DNA from: an uncultured Coriobacteriaceae bacterium
GTDB taxonomy: Bacteria > Actinomycetota > Coriobacteriia > Coriobacteriales > QAMH01
Direction of reading: 5' to 3'
Assembly: GCA_902783925.1 (NCBI GenBank)
Contig: CACZSV010000182.1
Location: forward strand, 1-5,691
DNA length: 5,691 bases
Below the pieces are notes generated by a model. That model saw nothing but the letters and a program-made list of their open reading frames with translations. It was not told the DNA's origin and made no database searches. Positions 1 through 5,097 of this stretch are shown in pieces (positions within the stretch are counted from its first letter, which is position 1; each line of letters begins with the position of its first letter). The position numbers were made by a program, and so were the translations under genes.

Positions 1-2
1 AA

Positions 3-431
3 CTCAAGAGGCTGCACCGAGTGCTCATCAAGCGCCTTCATCCGGACCTTCATCCCGGTCAATCCATCGAGGCGACACGCTTTTTCATGGTCGCGCAGGC
101 TGCGTATGAGAATGGTGATTTGGACGTGCTCCGCTCGGTGGCGGTTGCCACTGAGGGCATGGGGGAGGAGGACATTGCTTCCAATTTGACTGAAGACGAA
201 GCATCGATTGAGCTCGAGCTCGTGCTGGCCCACGAGCGAGTGGTTGCCCAACAGCTCGAGGAGCTGAAGCGCTCAAATCCCTATGCGTTAAAGGAAAAAC
301 TTGAGGACGGAGCATGGGTGATTCGCCTCACAACCAATCTCAAACAGCAGATCGAGGAGCAAAAGGCCGCGGCGCAGGCGTACGATGAGCGTTTCCACAG
401 GCTTGTCGAAAGGTGCGATGATGGACGCTAG
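3..431 (+). CDS. J-domain-like protein, 5' end outside window
   Basis: The frame is open from the first bases of the window, so the gene begins upstream and a GTG at 21 is not a credible start. The visible N-terminal part carries basic helix residues followed by KRLHPDLHPG, which matches helix II and the HPD loop of DnaJ-type J domains. The next stretch (FMVAQAAYENGD) fits the following J-domain helix. The HPD tripeptide is the element that stimulates the ATPase of Hsp70 (DnaK). After about residue 65 the protein is rich in Glu, Lys, Gln and Leu and probably forms a coiled coil. There is no Gly/Phe-rich or zinc-finger region, so this is not canonical DnaJ but a J-domain-containing accessory protein. 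Its stop overlaps the start of the HIRAN gene by 11 bases, implying translational coupling. The J-domain call is moderately sure; the client and role are unknown. Confidence 0.7.
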   Translation, partial: LKRLHRVLIKRLHPDLHPGQSIEATRFFMVAQAAYENGDLDVLRSVAVATEGMGEEDIASNLTEDEASIELELVLAHERVVAQQLEELKRSNPYALKEKLEDGAWVIRLTTNLKQQIEEQKAAAQAYDERFHRLVERCDDGR

Positions 432-849
432 CAAAAAGGTCGCCGACTTTGACGAGTCGCTTGCGACCATAAGATCAGGCGGGCTCATCGGCGCCTCGGA
501 TGCCACCGGCGCGTTGCTGTCGGTGCCTATCCCGTTCCAAAGCAAGATCGTGCTCATTGAGGACGCCAGAGTTGCGGGCACGACGCATATCCATGGCATC
601 GACGCCATCGTTGCGAGGCTCTGTGATGGAACAGCCCTGCGCTTCGAGCGGGAGCCGGGCAACCTCGTTGACGAATGGGCGATCAGGGTGTATGCGGGGG
701 AAGACCGCATCGGTTACGTGCCGGCAGATTGCAACGAGATACTCGCGCGTCTCATGGACGGCGGCAAAGCACTCTCAGCCAAGCTGACGGGCAAGGAGAA
801 ACTGGGGACGTGGAACAGGCTGCACATGGAGGTGAGCCTCGATGATTAA
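421..849 (+). CDS. HIRAN-domain protein
   Basis: The protein has 142 residues. Residues about 45-135 show the HIRAN pattern: a Gly-Thr-Thr-His start, a conserved L-C-D-G-T-x-L turn, R-E-P-G-N-x-x-D-x-x-A-I-R-V, then the IGYVP strand and N-E-I-L-A-R-L-M-D-G-G. In HLTF and Rad5-type proteins HIRAN binds 3' ends of single-stranded DNA; stand-alone bacterial versions are poorly understood, so DNA binding here is an inference. Two adjacent ATGs at 418 and 421 are possible. AAAGG at 409-413 is better spaced for 421, and an upstream in-frame ATG at 385 lies deep inside the preceding gene. The first 40 residues do not belong to the domain. The gene overlaps its upstream neighbour by 11 bases and its downstream neighbour by 8, so all three were probably co-translated. 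Confidence 0.78.
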   Translation: MDASKKVADFDESLATIRSGGLIGASDATGALLSVPIPFQSKIVLIEDARVAGTTHIHGIDAIVARLCDGTALRFEREPGNLVDEWAIRVYAGEDRIGYVPADCNEILARLMDGGKALSAKLTGKEKLGTWNRLHMEVSLDD

Positions 850-1258
850 TCCGAACGACGAGAAAGCATGGGGCACGTACCGGACATATCGTGACGATCC
901 CGTATTCGAGGTCAGTTTCGAAGGGGACGTAACGTACCCCAATGGAGACCAGCTCCCGCCCATCTGGATCACCGAGCCCATACTTAACGATGAAGGGAAC
1001 TACGACGGGCGGACCTACATGATGGTTTACCCCTACCGGGATCATGAGTTTCCCTTCCCGGGGCATGACGACGAGGATGGCGAAGACGCGCTCCATTACG
1101 GCGGCCTCTACTACGACGAGGGCATGGGATACGCAGACCCCGCCGAGCACGACAAGCGCGTCGACTGCTTCAGGGCTGCAGAGGTCTTCTTCCGCCATTC
1201 CGTTGGCAATGACGCAATGATGCAGCGATATCTTGCTAAAGTGCGGGCTATGCCTTGA
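842..1258 (+). CDS. Sel1/TPR-like acidic protein, C-terminally truncated
   Basis: The 138-residue product is very acidic and aromatic in its first 80 residues. Residues about 83-121 (ALHYGGLYYDEGMG, then DKRVDCFRAAEVFFRHS) resemble the helix pairs and Ala/Gly/Tyr spacing of Sel1-like or TPR repeats, which normally occur in tandem; here only the first is visible. The start ATG at 842 overlaps the HIRAN stop (ATGATTAA) and has GGAGG at 828-832, nine bases upstream. The frame ends at TGA 1256-1258, but the last few codons lie inside DNA that in another frame encodes an iron-sulfur protein fragment. The native C-terminus is therefore very probably missing and the last residues (about RAMP) are out-of-frame read-through. 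The repeat assignment is tentative; truncation is well supported by the junction. Sel1 proteins are usually scaffolds for protein-protein contacts. Confidence 0.62.
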   Translation: MINPNDEKAWGTYRTYRDDPVFEVSFEGDVTYPNGDQLPPIWITEPILNDEGNYDGRTYMMVYPYRDHEFPFPGHDDEDGEDALHYGGLYYDEGMGYADPAEHDKRVDCFRAAEVFFRHSVGNDAMMQRYLAKVRAMP

Positions 1259-1481
1259 GGTCTGCCCGAACTACACGAGCGGCGACAACTTCTTTGGTGC
1301 GCTCTTCGCGAACGATTGCTACCTCGTAGCTATGCGAGATAAGTCGAAAGCCGCTCAAATCAAGGAAATATACAGCGAGCATTTCGGGCGAGATTGCTCC
1401 AAAGCGCTTTCTTGCATGGACGTTTGCCCTGCGGGAATTTCGACTATTGCGTCGATTGCGCGCCTCAACCGCCGGATATAA
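1233..1481 (+). pseudogene. 3' remnant of succinate dehydrogenase/fumarate reductase iron-sulfur subunit
   Basis: About 80 codons show the C-terminal ferredoxin-like domain of SdhB/FrdB. The visible ligands are C-G-L-C-L-E-V-C-P at fragment residues 4-12 and, 44 residues later, C-x5-C-x3-C-P (DCSKALSCMDVCP). This spacing closely matches that in fumarate reductase iron-sulfur subunits, whose cysteines hold the [4Fe-4S] and [3Fe-4S] clusters carrying electrons from flavoprotein to quinone. The family is normally about 230-250 residues. Here the whole [2Fe-2S] plant-ferredoxin domain and the first cysteine of the CxxCxxC motif are absent, and an in-frame TGA lies upstream at 1218-1220. There is no credible start or ribosome binding site. 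The coding sequence is otherwise well conserved and uninterrupted to its TAA, suggesting a recent event. It could be the 3' end of SdhB, FrdB or a related CoB-CoM heterodisulfide reductase-like subunit. Confidence 0.8.
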
Positions 1482-1494
1482 AACGACCTATAAA

Positions 1495-1515
1495 CCGTCA
1501 ATGAAAGAATGACGG
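1495..1515 (+). terminator. Short hairpin after the sdhB-like fragment
   Basis: CCGTCA at 1495-1500 pairs with TGACGG at 1510-1515 across a nine-base loop, 14 bases after the TAA of the iron-sulfur fragment. It could be the native terminator of that gene carried along with its 3' end. No T-run follows, so intrinsic termination would be weak. Confidence 0.3.
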
Positions 1516-1574
1516 CTCTGATCATGAACCAAATGTCGCGAGATTGACGAGATACGAATCGAATGGAGAACGTA

Positions 1575-1580
1575 TACAAT
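1575..1580 (+). promoter_or_regulatory. Candidate -10 element for the 1618 operon
   Basis: TACAAT matches the bacterial -10 consensus at five of six positions and lies 38 bases before the ATG at 1618. No good -35 hexamer sits 16-18 bases upstream; the nearest TTGACG (1544-1549) is 25 bases away from it. The call rests on position and the -10 alone. Confidence 0.3.
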
Positions 1581-1617
1581 GCTGAAATAAGAATACATGA
1601 GATGTACGGGAGGCGTT

Positions 1618-2301
1618 ATGGCGAAACGGATGATACTCCGCGATAGCGTTCTTGCAGCGCTGGAGCGTAGTTATTCACTGCAAAAAGAAGACCTGGGAGA
1701 CGACGCACGCCTGTCCGCAAAGGGTATGACGTTCACAACCGAGAGCTGGGAAATCACCGGCATCGGTCACCTCTGCATCATGCAGATGAGCGCGTTTCTT
1801 GGGCTGATGCGCATGGAGACCGCCATTATTGCTCCAAAAGATGTCGATTCCCCGCTATTCAATCTGGATTGGGTAAAAGCATTCGGGAACGAAACCCAGA
1901 TTGCAGAGCTGTACGATACACAGCTTCAGCCTTGGCCTAGCGAATGCCTCGAGGTGTTTGAGTTTGCCCGTGCCAAGTACACGGACCTGCCCGATGCCCC
2001 CGCCGGGGACGCCCGCTGGTATGACGAGATCCTATACCCCTGCTCGCTCCACAAGAAAGGCAGGGGAATTACAGGGCGCATGTCGCAAGCCGCTCAGGAC
2101 TATCTGACGATCTACGTCGATTTCCTCTCCTCCGTCCCGACCTGCGACCCGGAGCAGAAATCGGCAAAGGTCCAGGCGTTTGCCGAGAGCTTGTTCGCAG
2201 AGGGCGGTCCCGCGGTCGATATGGTCACCAAGCTCTTCGGCGAGCAGACGGCGAGACGGCTCGTCCTTCAGCACATGTACGGCACCCGCTTATCCGCATG
2301 A
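1618..2301 (+). CDS. Uncharacterised protein, possibly bilin reductase/RCC reductase-like
   Basis: The product is a soluble 227-residue protein without signal peptide or membrane segment. I chose ATG 1618 because GGGAGG at 1608-1613 is ideally spaced; an in-frame ATG at 1597 has no comparable site. I do not firmly recognise the family. Residues 42-104 run as several predicted beta strands (WEITGIG, HLCIMQMSAFLG, METAIIAP, then SPLFNLDWVKAFGNETQIAELYD). This order recalls the antiparallel sheet of ferredoxin-dependent bilin reductases and red chlorophyll catabolite reductase, where a P-x-F/L-x-x-D strand precedes a strand ending in an acidic residue. The C-terminal half (about 110-225) is helical, with W134-Y135-D136 and a G-G-P-A-V-D helix start near 196. 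If the fold is right, a tetrapyrrole or similar ligand is possible, but this is inference. It is 24 bases upstream of a membrane reductase-like gene and probably co-transcribed. Confidence 0.68.
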   Translation: MAKRMILRDSVLAALERSYSLQKEDLGDDARLSAKGMTFTTESWEITGIGHLCIMQMSAFLGLMRMETAIIAPKDVDSPLFNLDWVKAFGNETQIAELYDTQLQPWPSECLEVFEFARAKYTDLPDAPAGDARWYDEILYPCSLHKKGRGITGRMSQAAQDYLTIYVDFLSSVPTCDPEQKSAKVQAFAESLFAEGGPAVDMVTKLFGEQTARRLVLQHMYGTRLSA

Positions 2302-2314
2302 AGATTTCGCTTTC

Positions 2315-2319
2315 GGAGG
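2315..2319 (+). promoter_or_regulatory. Ribosome binding site that fixes a TTG start
   Basis: GGAGG lies six bases before TTG 2326 and much too far from the first in-frame ATG at 2344 (24 bases). It therefore supports the TTG as the start of the DUF1295-like gene. Confidence 0.75.
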
Positions 2320-2325
2320 TTTCAA

Positions 2326-3120
2326 TTGTTCTTGTTCCTATCGATGTTCGCCGTCGCGCTCGTGTTTAGTGCCATCGGCTTCAAGAAGTACGTCTGGTTC
2401 ATCTCGATTGGCTACGGCCTTGCGGTTGCGGCAATCGGCGTCGCGTTGCTCATCGTCTGCCGCGAGCAGCTGAGCGCGGGAACGACATGTGCCTGCGTCC
2501 TGCTCATCGTGTACGGCCTCAGGCTCGGAGGCTACCTCGCCTTCCGCGAGCTGCGTTCATCGAGCTATAACTCCAAGATGAAAACCGAGATCAAAAGCGG
2601 CGATGACATGAGCGTGGTCGCTAAGCTCGGTATCTGGATCAGCGCCTCCCTCCTCTACGTTTGCGAAACCTCGCCCGTCATCTTCAGATTTGTCAACGGT
2701 TCCGGAACAGACACCCTCTTGATAATCGGCCTGTTCATCAGCGTAATAGGCCTCATCGTGGAAACCGCGGCCGACCTGCAGAAAAATGCCGCGAAAAAGG
2801 CGAACCCCAGGCGCTTCGTCGATACGGGGCTGTTCCGCATAGTTCGGTGCCCGAACTACTTCGGCGAGATGCTGTTCTGGACGGGTGTATTCGTCGGCGG
2901 TATCACGATCTGCGCCGGCCCCCTGCAATGGATTGCCGCCCTCCTCGGCTATCTCGGAATCATATACGTCATGTTCGGTGGGGCGCGCAGGCTGGAAATC
3001 CGCCAGAACAAATCGTACGGCAACGACCCCGAATACCAACACTACGTGGCATCGACGCCCATTATGATTCCGCTCGTCCCGATTTACAGCGTCGAGAAGC
3101 ACAAGTGGTTGGTCGCCTGA
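2326..3120 (+). CDS. DUF1295/steroid 5-alpha-reductase-like membrane protein
   Basis: The 264-residue product is a polytopic membrane protein. Hydrophobic segments lie at about 2-19, 22-44, 53-72, 100-120, 129-147, 177-198 and 201-220. The C-terminal half has the family signature: E-T-A-A-D-L-Q-K (146-153), an R-R-F-V-D-T-G-L-F-R stretch, R-C-P-N-Y-F-G-E (174-181), and finally E-I-R-Q-N-K-S-Y-G with Y-x-x-Y (224-240). These regions correspond to NADPH/substrate-binding motifs of 3-oxo-5-alpha-steroid 4-dehydrogenases and isoprenylcysteine methyltransferases. Length and topology fit DUF1295 proteins. The Cys in RCPNY replaces the His of the common RHPNY. Some gut bacterial members of this superfamily reduce bile-acid or steroid enones, so a sterol, bile acid or other hydrophobic substrate is plausible but unproven. 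It follows its partner by 24 bases and starts at TTG. Confidence 0.87.
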   Translation: MFLFLSMFAVALVFSAIGFKKYVWFISIGYGLAVAAIGVALLIVCREQLSAGTTCACVLLIVYGLRLGGYLAFRELRSSSYNSKMKTEIKSGDDMSVVAKLGIWISASLLYVCETSPVIFRFVNGSGTDTLLIIGLFISVIGLIVETAADLQKNAAKKANPRRFVDTGLFRIVRCPNYFGEMLFWTGVFVGGITICAGPLQWIAALLGYLGIIYVMFGGARRLEIRQNKSYGNDPEYQHYVASTPIMIPLVPIYSVEKHKWLVA

Positions 3121-3199
3121 TTTCGCATAATCGGCGAGTTCGCCATGTGTTTCTCCATGCAGGTGGATGCGCCATAAAGTTCGCTTTTGCGACACGGTG

Positions 3200-3215
3200 G
3201 CGTGCGGGCGCACGC
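3200..3215. repeat. Inverted repeat in convergent intergenic region
   Basis: GCGTGCG (3200-3206) and CGCACGC (3209-3215) form a GC-rich stem of six or seven pairs, 80 bases after the stop of the membrane protein gene. It lacks a downstream T-run, so it may be a transcript-end stabiliser rather than a classic intrinsic terminator. Confidence 0.4.
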
Positions 3216-3232
3216 GGAATCTCGATAGCAAA

Positions 3233-3256
3233 CCGCTAGGTCTGAAAAGTTAGCGG
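3233..3256. repeat. Inverted repeat CCGCTA/TAGCGG
   Basis: CCGCTA (3233-3238) pairs perfectly with TAGCGG (3251-3256) across a 12-base loop. It directly abuts the next hairpin, giving a row of small stems between the two convergent genes. Confidence 0.35.
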
Positions 3257-3288
3257 GCTGGTGCAGATTTCCCGTATCGGGCACCAGC
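3257..3288 (-). terminator. Hairpin just past the degV-type stop, candidate terminator
   Basis: GCTGGTGC (3257-3264) and GCACCAGC (3281-3288) form a perfect eight-pair stem, with a CCG/CGG inner stem possible inside the 16-base loop. It begins three bases after the - strand TAG of the DegV-family gene. Reading on the - strand, a short ACTTTTC tract follows about eight bases later, so termination of that gene is plausible. It may also act on the convergent + strand transcript. Confidence 0.5.
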
Positions 3289-3291
3289 TGC

Positions 3292-4134
3292 CTAGCCTTT
3301 GCGAAAGAAGGTCACAAACACCGTTCCCGGACCAGCATGTGTGCCGACCGTGCTGCCGATTTGCACGATGATGGGGCTATGAGGTACGGACTCGAGTATC
3401 TGCTGATTGCTTTCCAGGTATTTCTGAAGATTACGTTTGTCGGTTCCAGAATACCCGACCGCATAGGGCATGGAGAAGTCTATGCCGCCGACCTCATCTA
3501 TCTTCTGGTTGAGGAAGGCGTGGCTCTTTTTGCTGCCACGTACCTTGCCAATGGGGACGAGTTCGCCATCTTCCACCGTCAAGATGGGCTTGATTCCGAT
3601 GAATCCGCCCATCAATGCACTCGATTTCGAGATTCTTCCTCCTTTGAGCAGGTAATCAAGTGTGTCCACGGCTGCGTAGATTACGATGCGCTCCTTTTCG
3701 CGCTCGAGCTCGTCGACGATCTCCTTCCTCGAAAGGCCGAGCAATGCGAGCTGCATGGCACGCAGCACGAGCAGTCTCTGCGAAGCGGTTATATTTTTCG
3801 AGTCGATCACCGAGATCCAGGGCTTCCCTTCTGCGGCCGTCGTAGCGCTCTGATATGTTCCGGACAGGCGAGACGAGAGCGTGATGACGATGGCCTCGTC
3901 CCCTTCCGCCTTGACGGAGTCGTAGGCCTCCTCAAACTGGTAGGGAGTTACGAGACTCGTGATGGGGATGGTGTCGCTCGTCTCCAGCAGATGGTAGAAC
4001 TCGTCTTTCGTGATATCGATACCGTCGCGGTATAGCTTCTCGTCGATGCTTATGGTCATGGGCAGAACCTGCACGTTCTGATACTCACCCTGCTCGATAT
4101 CCGAGGCGGAATCGGTAATGATGCGAATTGACAT
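3292..4134 (-). CDS. DegV-family fatty-acid-binding protein (FakB-like)
   Basis: The 280-residue protein matches the DegV family along its full length. The N-terminal domain starts with I-I-T-D-S-A-S-D (residues 5-12) and has I-P-I-T-S (56-60), the family's S/T-S-x-P/T-x loop that contacts the ligand. S-S-R-L-S-G-T-Y-Q-S-A (87-97) and V-I-D-S-K (109-113) follow. The C-terminal domain has D-T-L-D-Y-L-L-K-G-G-R-I-S (157-169), I-K-P-I-L (181-185) and G-T-H-A-G-P-G (264-270). DegV proteins bind a fatty acid and present it to the kinase FakA, feeding exogenous fatty acids into phospholipid synthesis; no FakA gene is in the window. I use ATG 4134 rather than an upstream in-frame ATG at 4173. AAAAGGA precedes it at good distance, the family begins at this Met, and the longer version would cover the putative operator. 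The gene is divergent from a TetR regulator. Confidence 0.93.
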   Translation of the reverse strand: MSIRIITDSASDIEQGEYQNVQVLPMTISIDEKLYRDGIDITKDEFYHLLETSDTIPITSLVTPYQFEEAYDSVKAEGDEAIVITLSSRLSGTYQSATTAAEGKPWISVIDSKNITASQRLLVLRAMQLALLGLSRKEIVDELEREKERIVIYAAVDTLDYLLKGGRISKSSALMGGFIGIKPILTVEDGELVPIGKVRGSKKSHAFLNQKIDEVGGIDFSMPYAVGYSGTDKRNLQKYLESNQQILESVPHSPIIVQIGSTVGTHAGPGTVFVTFFRKG

Positions 4135-4164
4135 CTTAGAAGTCCTTTTCGAATTGAAGAAATC

Positions 4165-4170
4165 ATGATA
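4165..4170 (-). promoter_or_regulatory. Candidate -10 of the degV-type promoter
   Basis: On the - strand this reads TATCAT, a five-of-six match to the -10 consensus, about 30 bases before the ATG at 4134. A GTTACA with 19-base spacing could serve as -35 and lies within the palindromic operator, so a bound regulator would block polymerase. Confidence 0.4.
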
Positions 4171-4195
4171 CAAATGTAACTGTTACAAATGTAAC
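4167..4195. promoter_or_regulatory. Twin palindromic operator, probably for the TetR regulator
   Basis: Two 14-bp sites lie side by side with one base between them: GATACAAATGTAAC (4167-4180) and GTTACAAATGTAAC (4182-4195). The second is a perfect palindrome, GTTACA-AA-TGTAAC; the first has one mismatch in its left arm. The 15-bp centre-to-centre spacing would allow two dimers to bind almost on the same DNA face. The sites lie between the divergent DegV-family and TetR genes and overlap the likely degV promoter, so autoregulation by the neighbouring TetR protein is the simplest reading. Confidence 0.72.
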
Positions 4196-4253
4196 AAGCA
4201 GTGCGAAAAGGTAGCATGCACGTTCCGCCTCGGCAACGCAGACGCAGTGCACT

Positions 4254-4267
4254 GTGACAAATGGCGC
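4254..4267. promoter_or_regulatory. Degenerate third copy of the operator
   Basis: GTGACAAATGGCGC agrees with the 14-bp operator at 10 of 14 positions, mainly in the left arm and centre. It lies about 60 bases before the TetR start, where a secondary site for autoregulation could sit. A further lone half-site GTTACA is at 4286-4291. Confidence 0.35.
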
Positions 4268-4298
4268 GCTTTTGTTCAGTACGGTGTTACAAAAGCGC
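4266..4298. repeat. 10-bp inverted repeat before the TetR gene
   Basis: GCGCTTTTGT (4266-4275) is perfectly complementary to ACAAAAGCGC (4289-4298), with 13 bases between. It ends 28 bases before the regulator's start codon. It could be a second type of operator with a three-turn centre spacing, or a hairpin in the 5' untranslated RNA. Its arms differ from the GTTACA palindromes, so it may respond to another protein. Confidence 0.5.
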
Positions 4299-4326
4299 AT
4301 GAAATGTACCCGGAGAGGATTGACTG

Positions 4327-4872
4327 GTGAAGATGGAGCTTACGGGCAATTCGCAAAATCAATCGAATCAGTTCGCGAAGCAATGCCTTGCAGAGGCACT
4401 TGTCCGCTTGATGGAGGATAGGGAGATAGATGAAATCAGCGTGACGGACATCTGCAAAGAAGCCGGTTATTCCCGCATGGCCTACTATCGCAACTTCCAA
4501 TCTAAGCGCGACATATTGCGGCAATACATGCACATGCTCGCCGATGAGTTTCGCAGGGAGGCGTTGGAGAAGTACCCCAATCACAGCTCTCGTTCATATG
4601 AAATCATCCTGTTTGGGCTATTGTATTTCCAGAATATCCGTAAGCTTGCCGAGCGGCTCATCCAGGCCAATCTCACCTCGATTCTTCAAGATGGAATGAA
4701 CTATTACTTCGAGACGTACCTCGCGGGAAGCGAGTCCGGCTTGGACCGGCACTACGCCATGTACTACTACTCCGGAGCGGTGGTTAACGTCTACACCTTC
4801 TGGATTACACGCGGGATGCAAGAATCCCCCGAGCGCGTCGCGCAGATCATCTACGACATCGTGAAAAAATAG
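4327..4872 (+). CDS. TetR-family transcriptional regulator
   Basis: The 181-residue protein has the size and layout of TetR repressors. Residues about 17-64 form the three-helix DNA-binding domain: a Leu/Ala-rich helix 1, then E-I-S-V-T-D-I-C-K-E-A-G-Y-S-R-M-A-Y-Y-R-N-F, where TDICKEAG and the recognition helix ending YYRNF are typical. K60-R61-D62-I63-L64 follows as usual. The C-terminal ligand domain (about 68-181) is helical with aromatic patches (YYF near 126-128, MYYYSG near 145-150) fitting a hydrophobic ligand pocket, of the subgroup often seen near DegV or DhaK-type genes. I prefer GTG 4327 over ATG 4333 because the GGAGAGG at 4312-4318 is better spaced for it. It is divergent from the DegV-family gene with paired palindromes between them. 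A fatty acid or acyl-CoA as inducer is inference. Confidence 0.92.
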   Translation: MKMELTGNSQNQSNQFAKQCLAEALVRLMEDREIDEISVTDICKEAGYSRMAYYRNFQSKRDILRQYMHMLADEFRREALEKYPNHSSRSYEIILFGLLYFQNIRKLAERLIQANLTSILQDGMNYYFETYLAGSESGLDRHYAMYYYSGAVVNVYTFWITRGMQESPERVAQIIYDIVKK

Positions 4873-5097
4873 GCTGGCTTGCCATCGTCTTTGGCTGAGC
4901 CATACATGTAATTCAACCTATCGTCAAATTGCAGATGAAATAGCACGGGCGATGAGGGATCTGGATTCGGCTTTCCCGTCGCGTCCGACAAAACGATACC
5001 GGAAGCAGGTGACGACGATGCGCAACACCGTATTCGTGCCGCCCTTGCCTAGGTTTTACTGGTGGAATGCGGACGTTATCCTGGACTCCCTAGGGGC
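4873..5097. other. Region without a convincing gene; possible + strand coding remnant
   Basis: No known gene or strong terminator is visible here. After the TetR stop only weak complementarity (TGGCT 4875-4879 with AGCCA 4898-4902) exists. One + strand frame is open from the TetR end to 5191 and its stretch from 4916 (TYRQIADEIARAM) resembles a helix of an HTH-type protein, but there is no upstream start with a ribosome binding site. The complete version from ATG 4952 runs antisense through the Nif11 gene, so its latter half is a shadow. A decayed gene 3' end between 4916 and about 5030 is possible. Confidence 0.25.

Noticed and set aside
752..1198. 148-codon - strand frame across the HIRAN and Sel1-like genes
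   Set aside because: It lies opposite two coupled genes with good ribosome binding sites and shows no domain.
1544..1580. TTGACG with TATACA as a complete promoter
   Set aside because: The spacing is 23 bases, too long for a standard sigma-70-type promoter, so only the -10 was kept.
2557..3231. 224-codon - strand frame opposite the membrane protein gene
   Set aside because: The + strand frame has clear family motifs and membrane segments; the antisense product is charged and unrecognisable.
3337..4035. 232-codon + strand frame opposite the DegV-family gene
   Set aside because: It is the complement of a full-length, highly conserved DegV-family gene and has no motif of its own.
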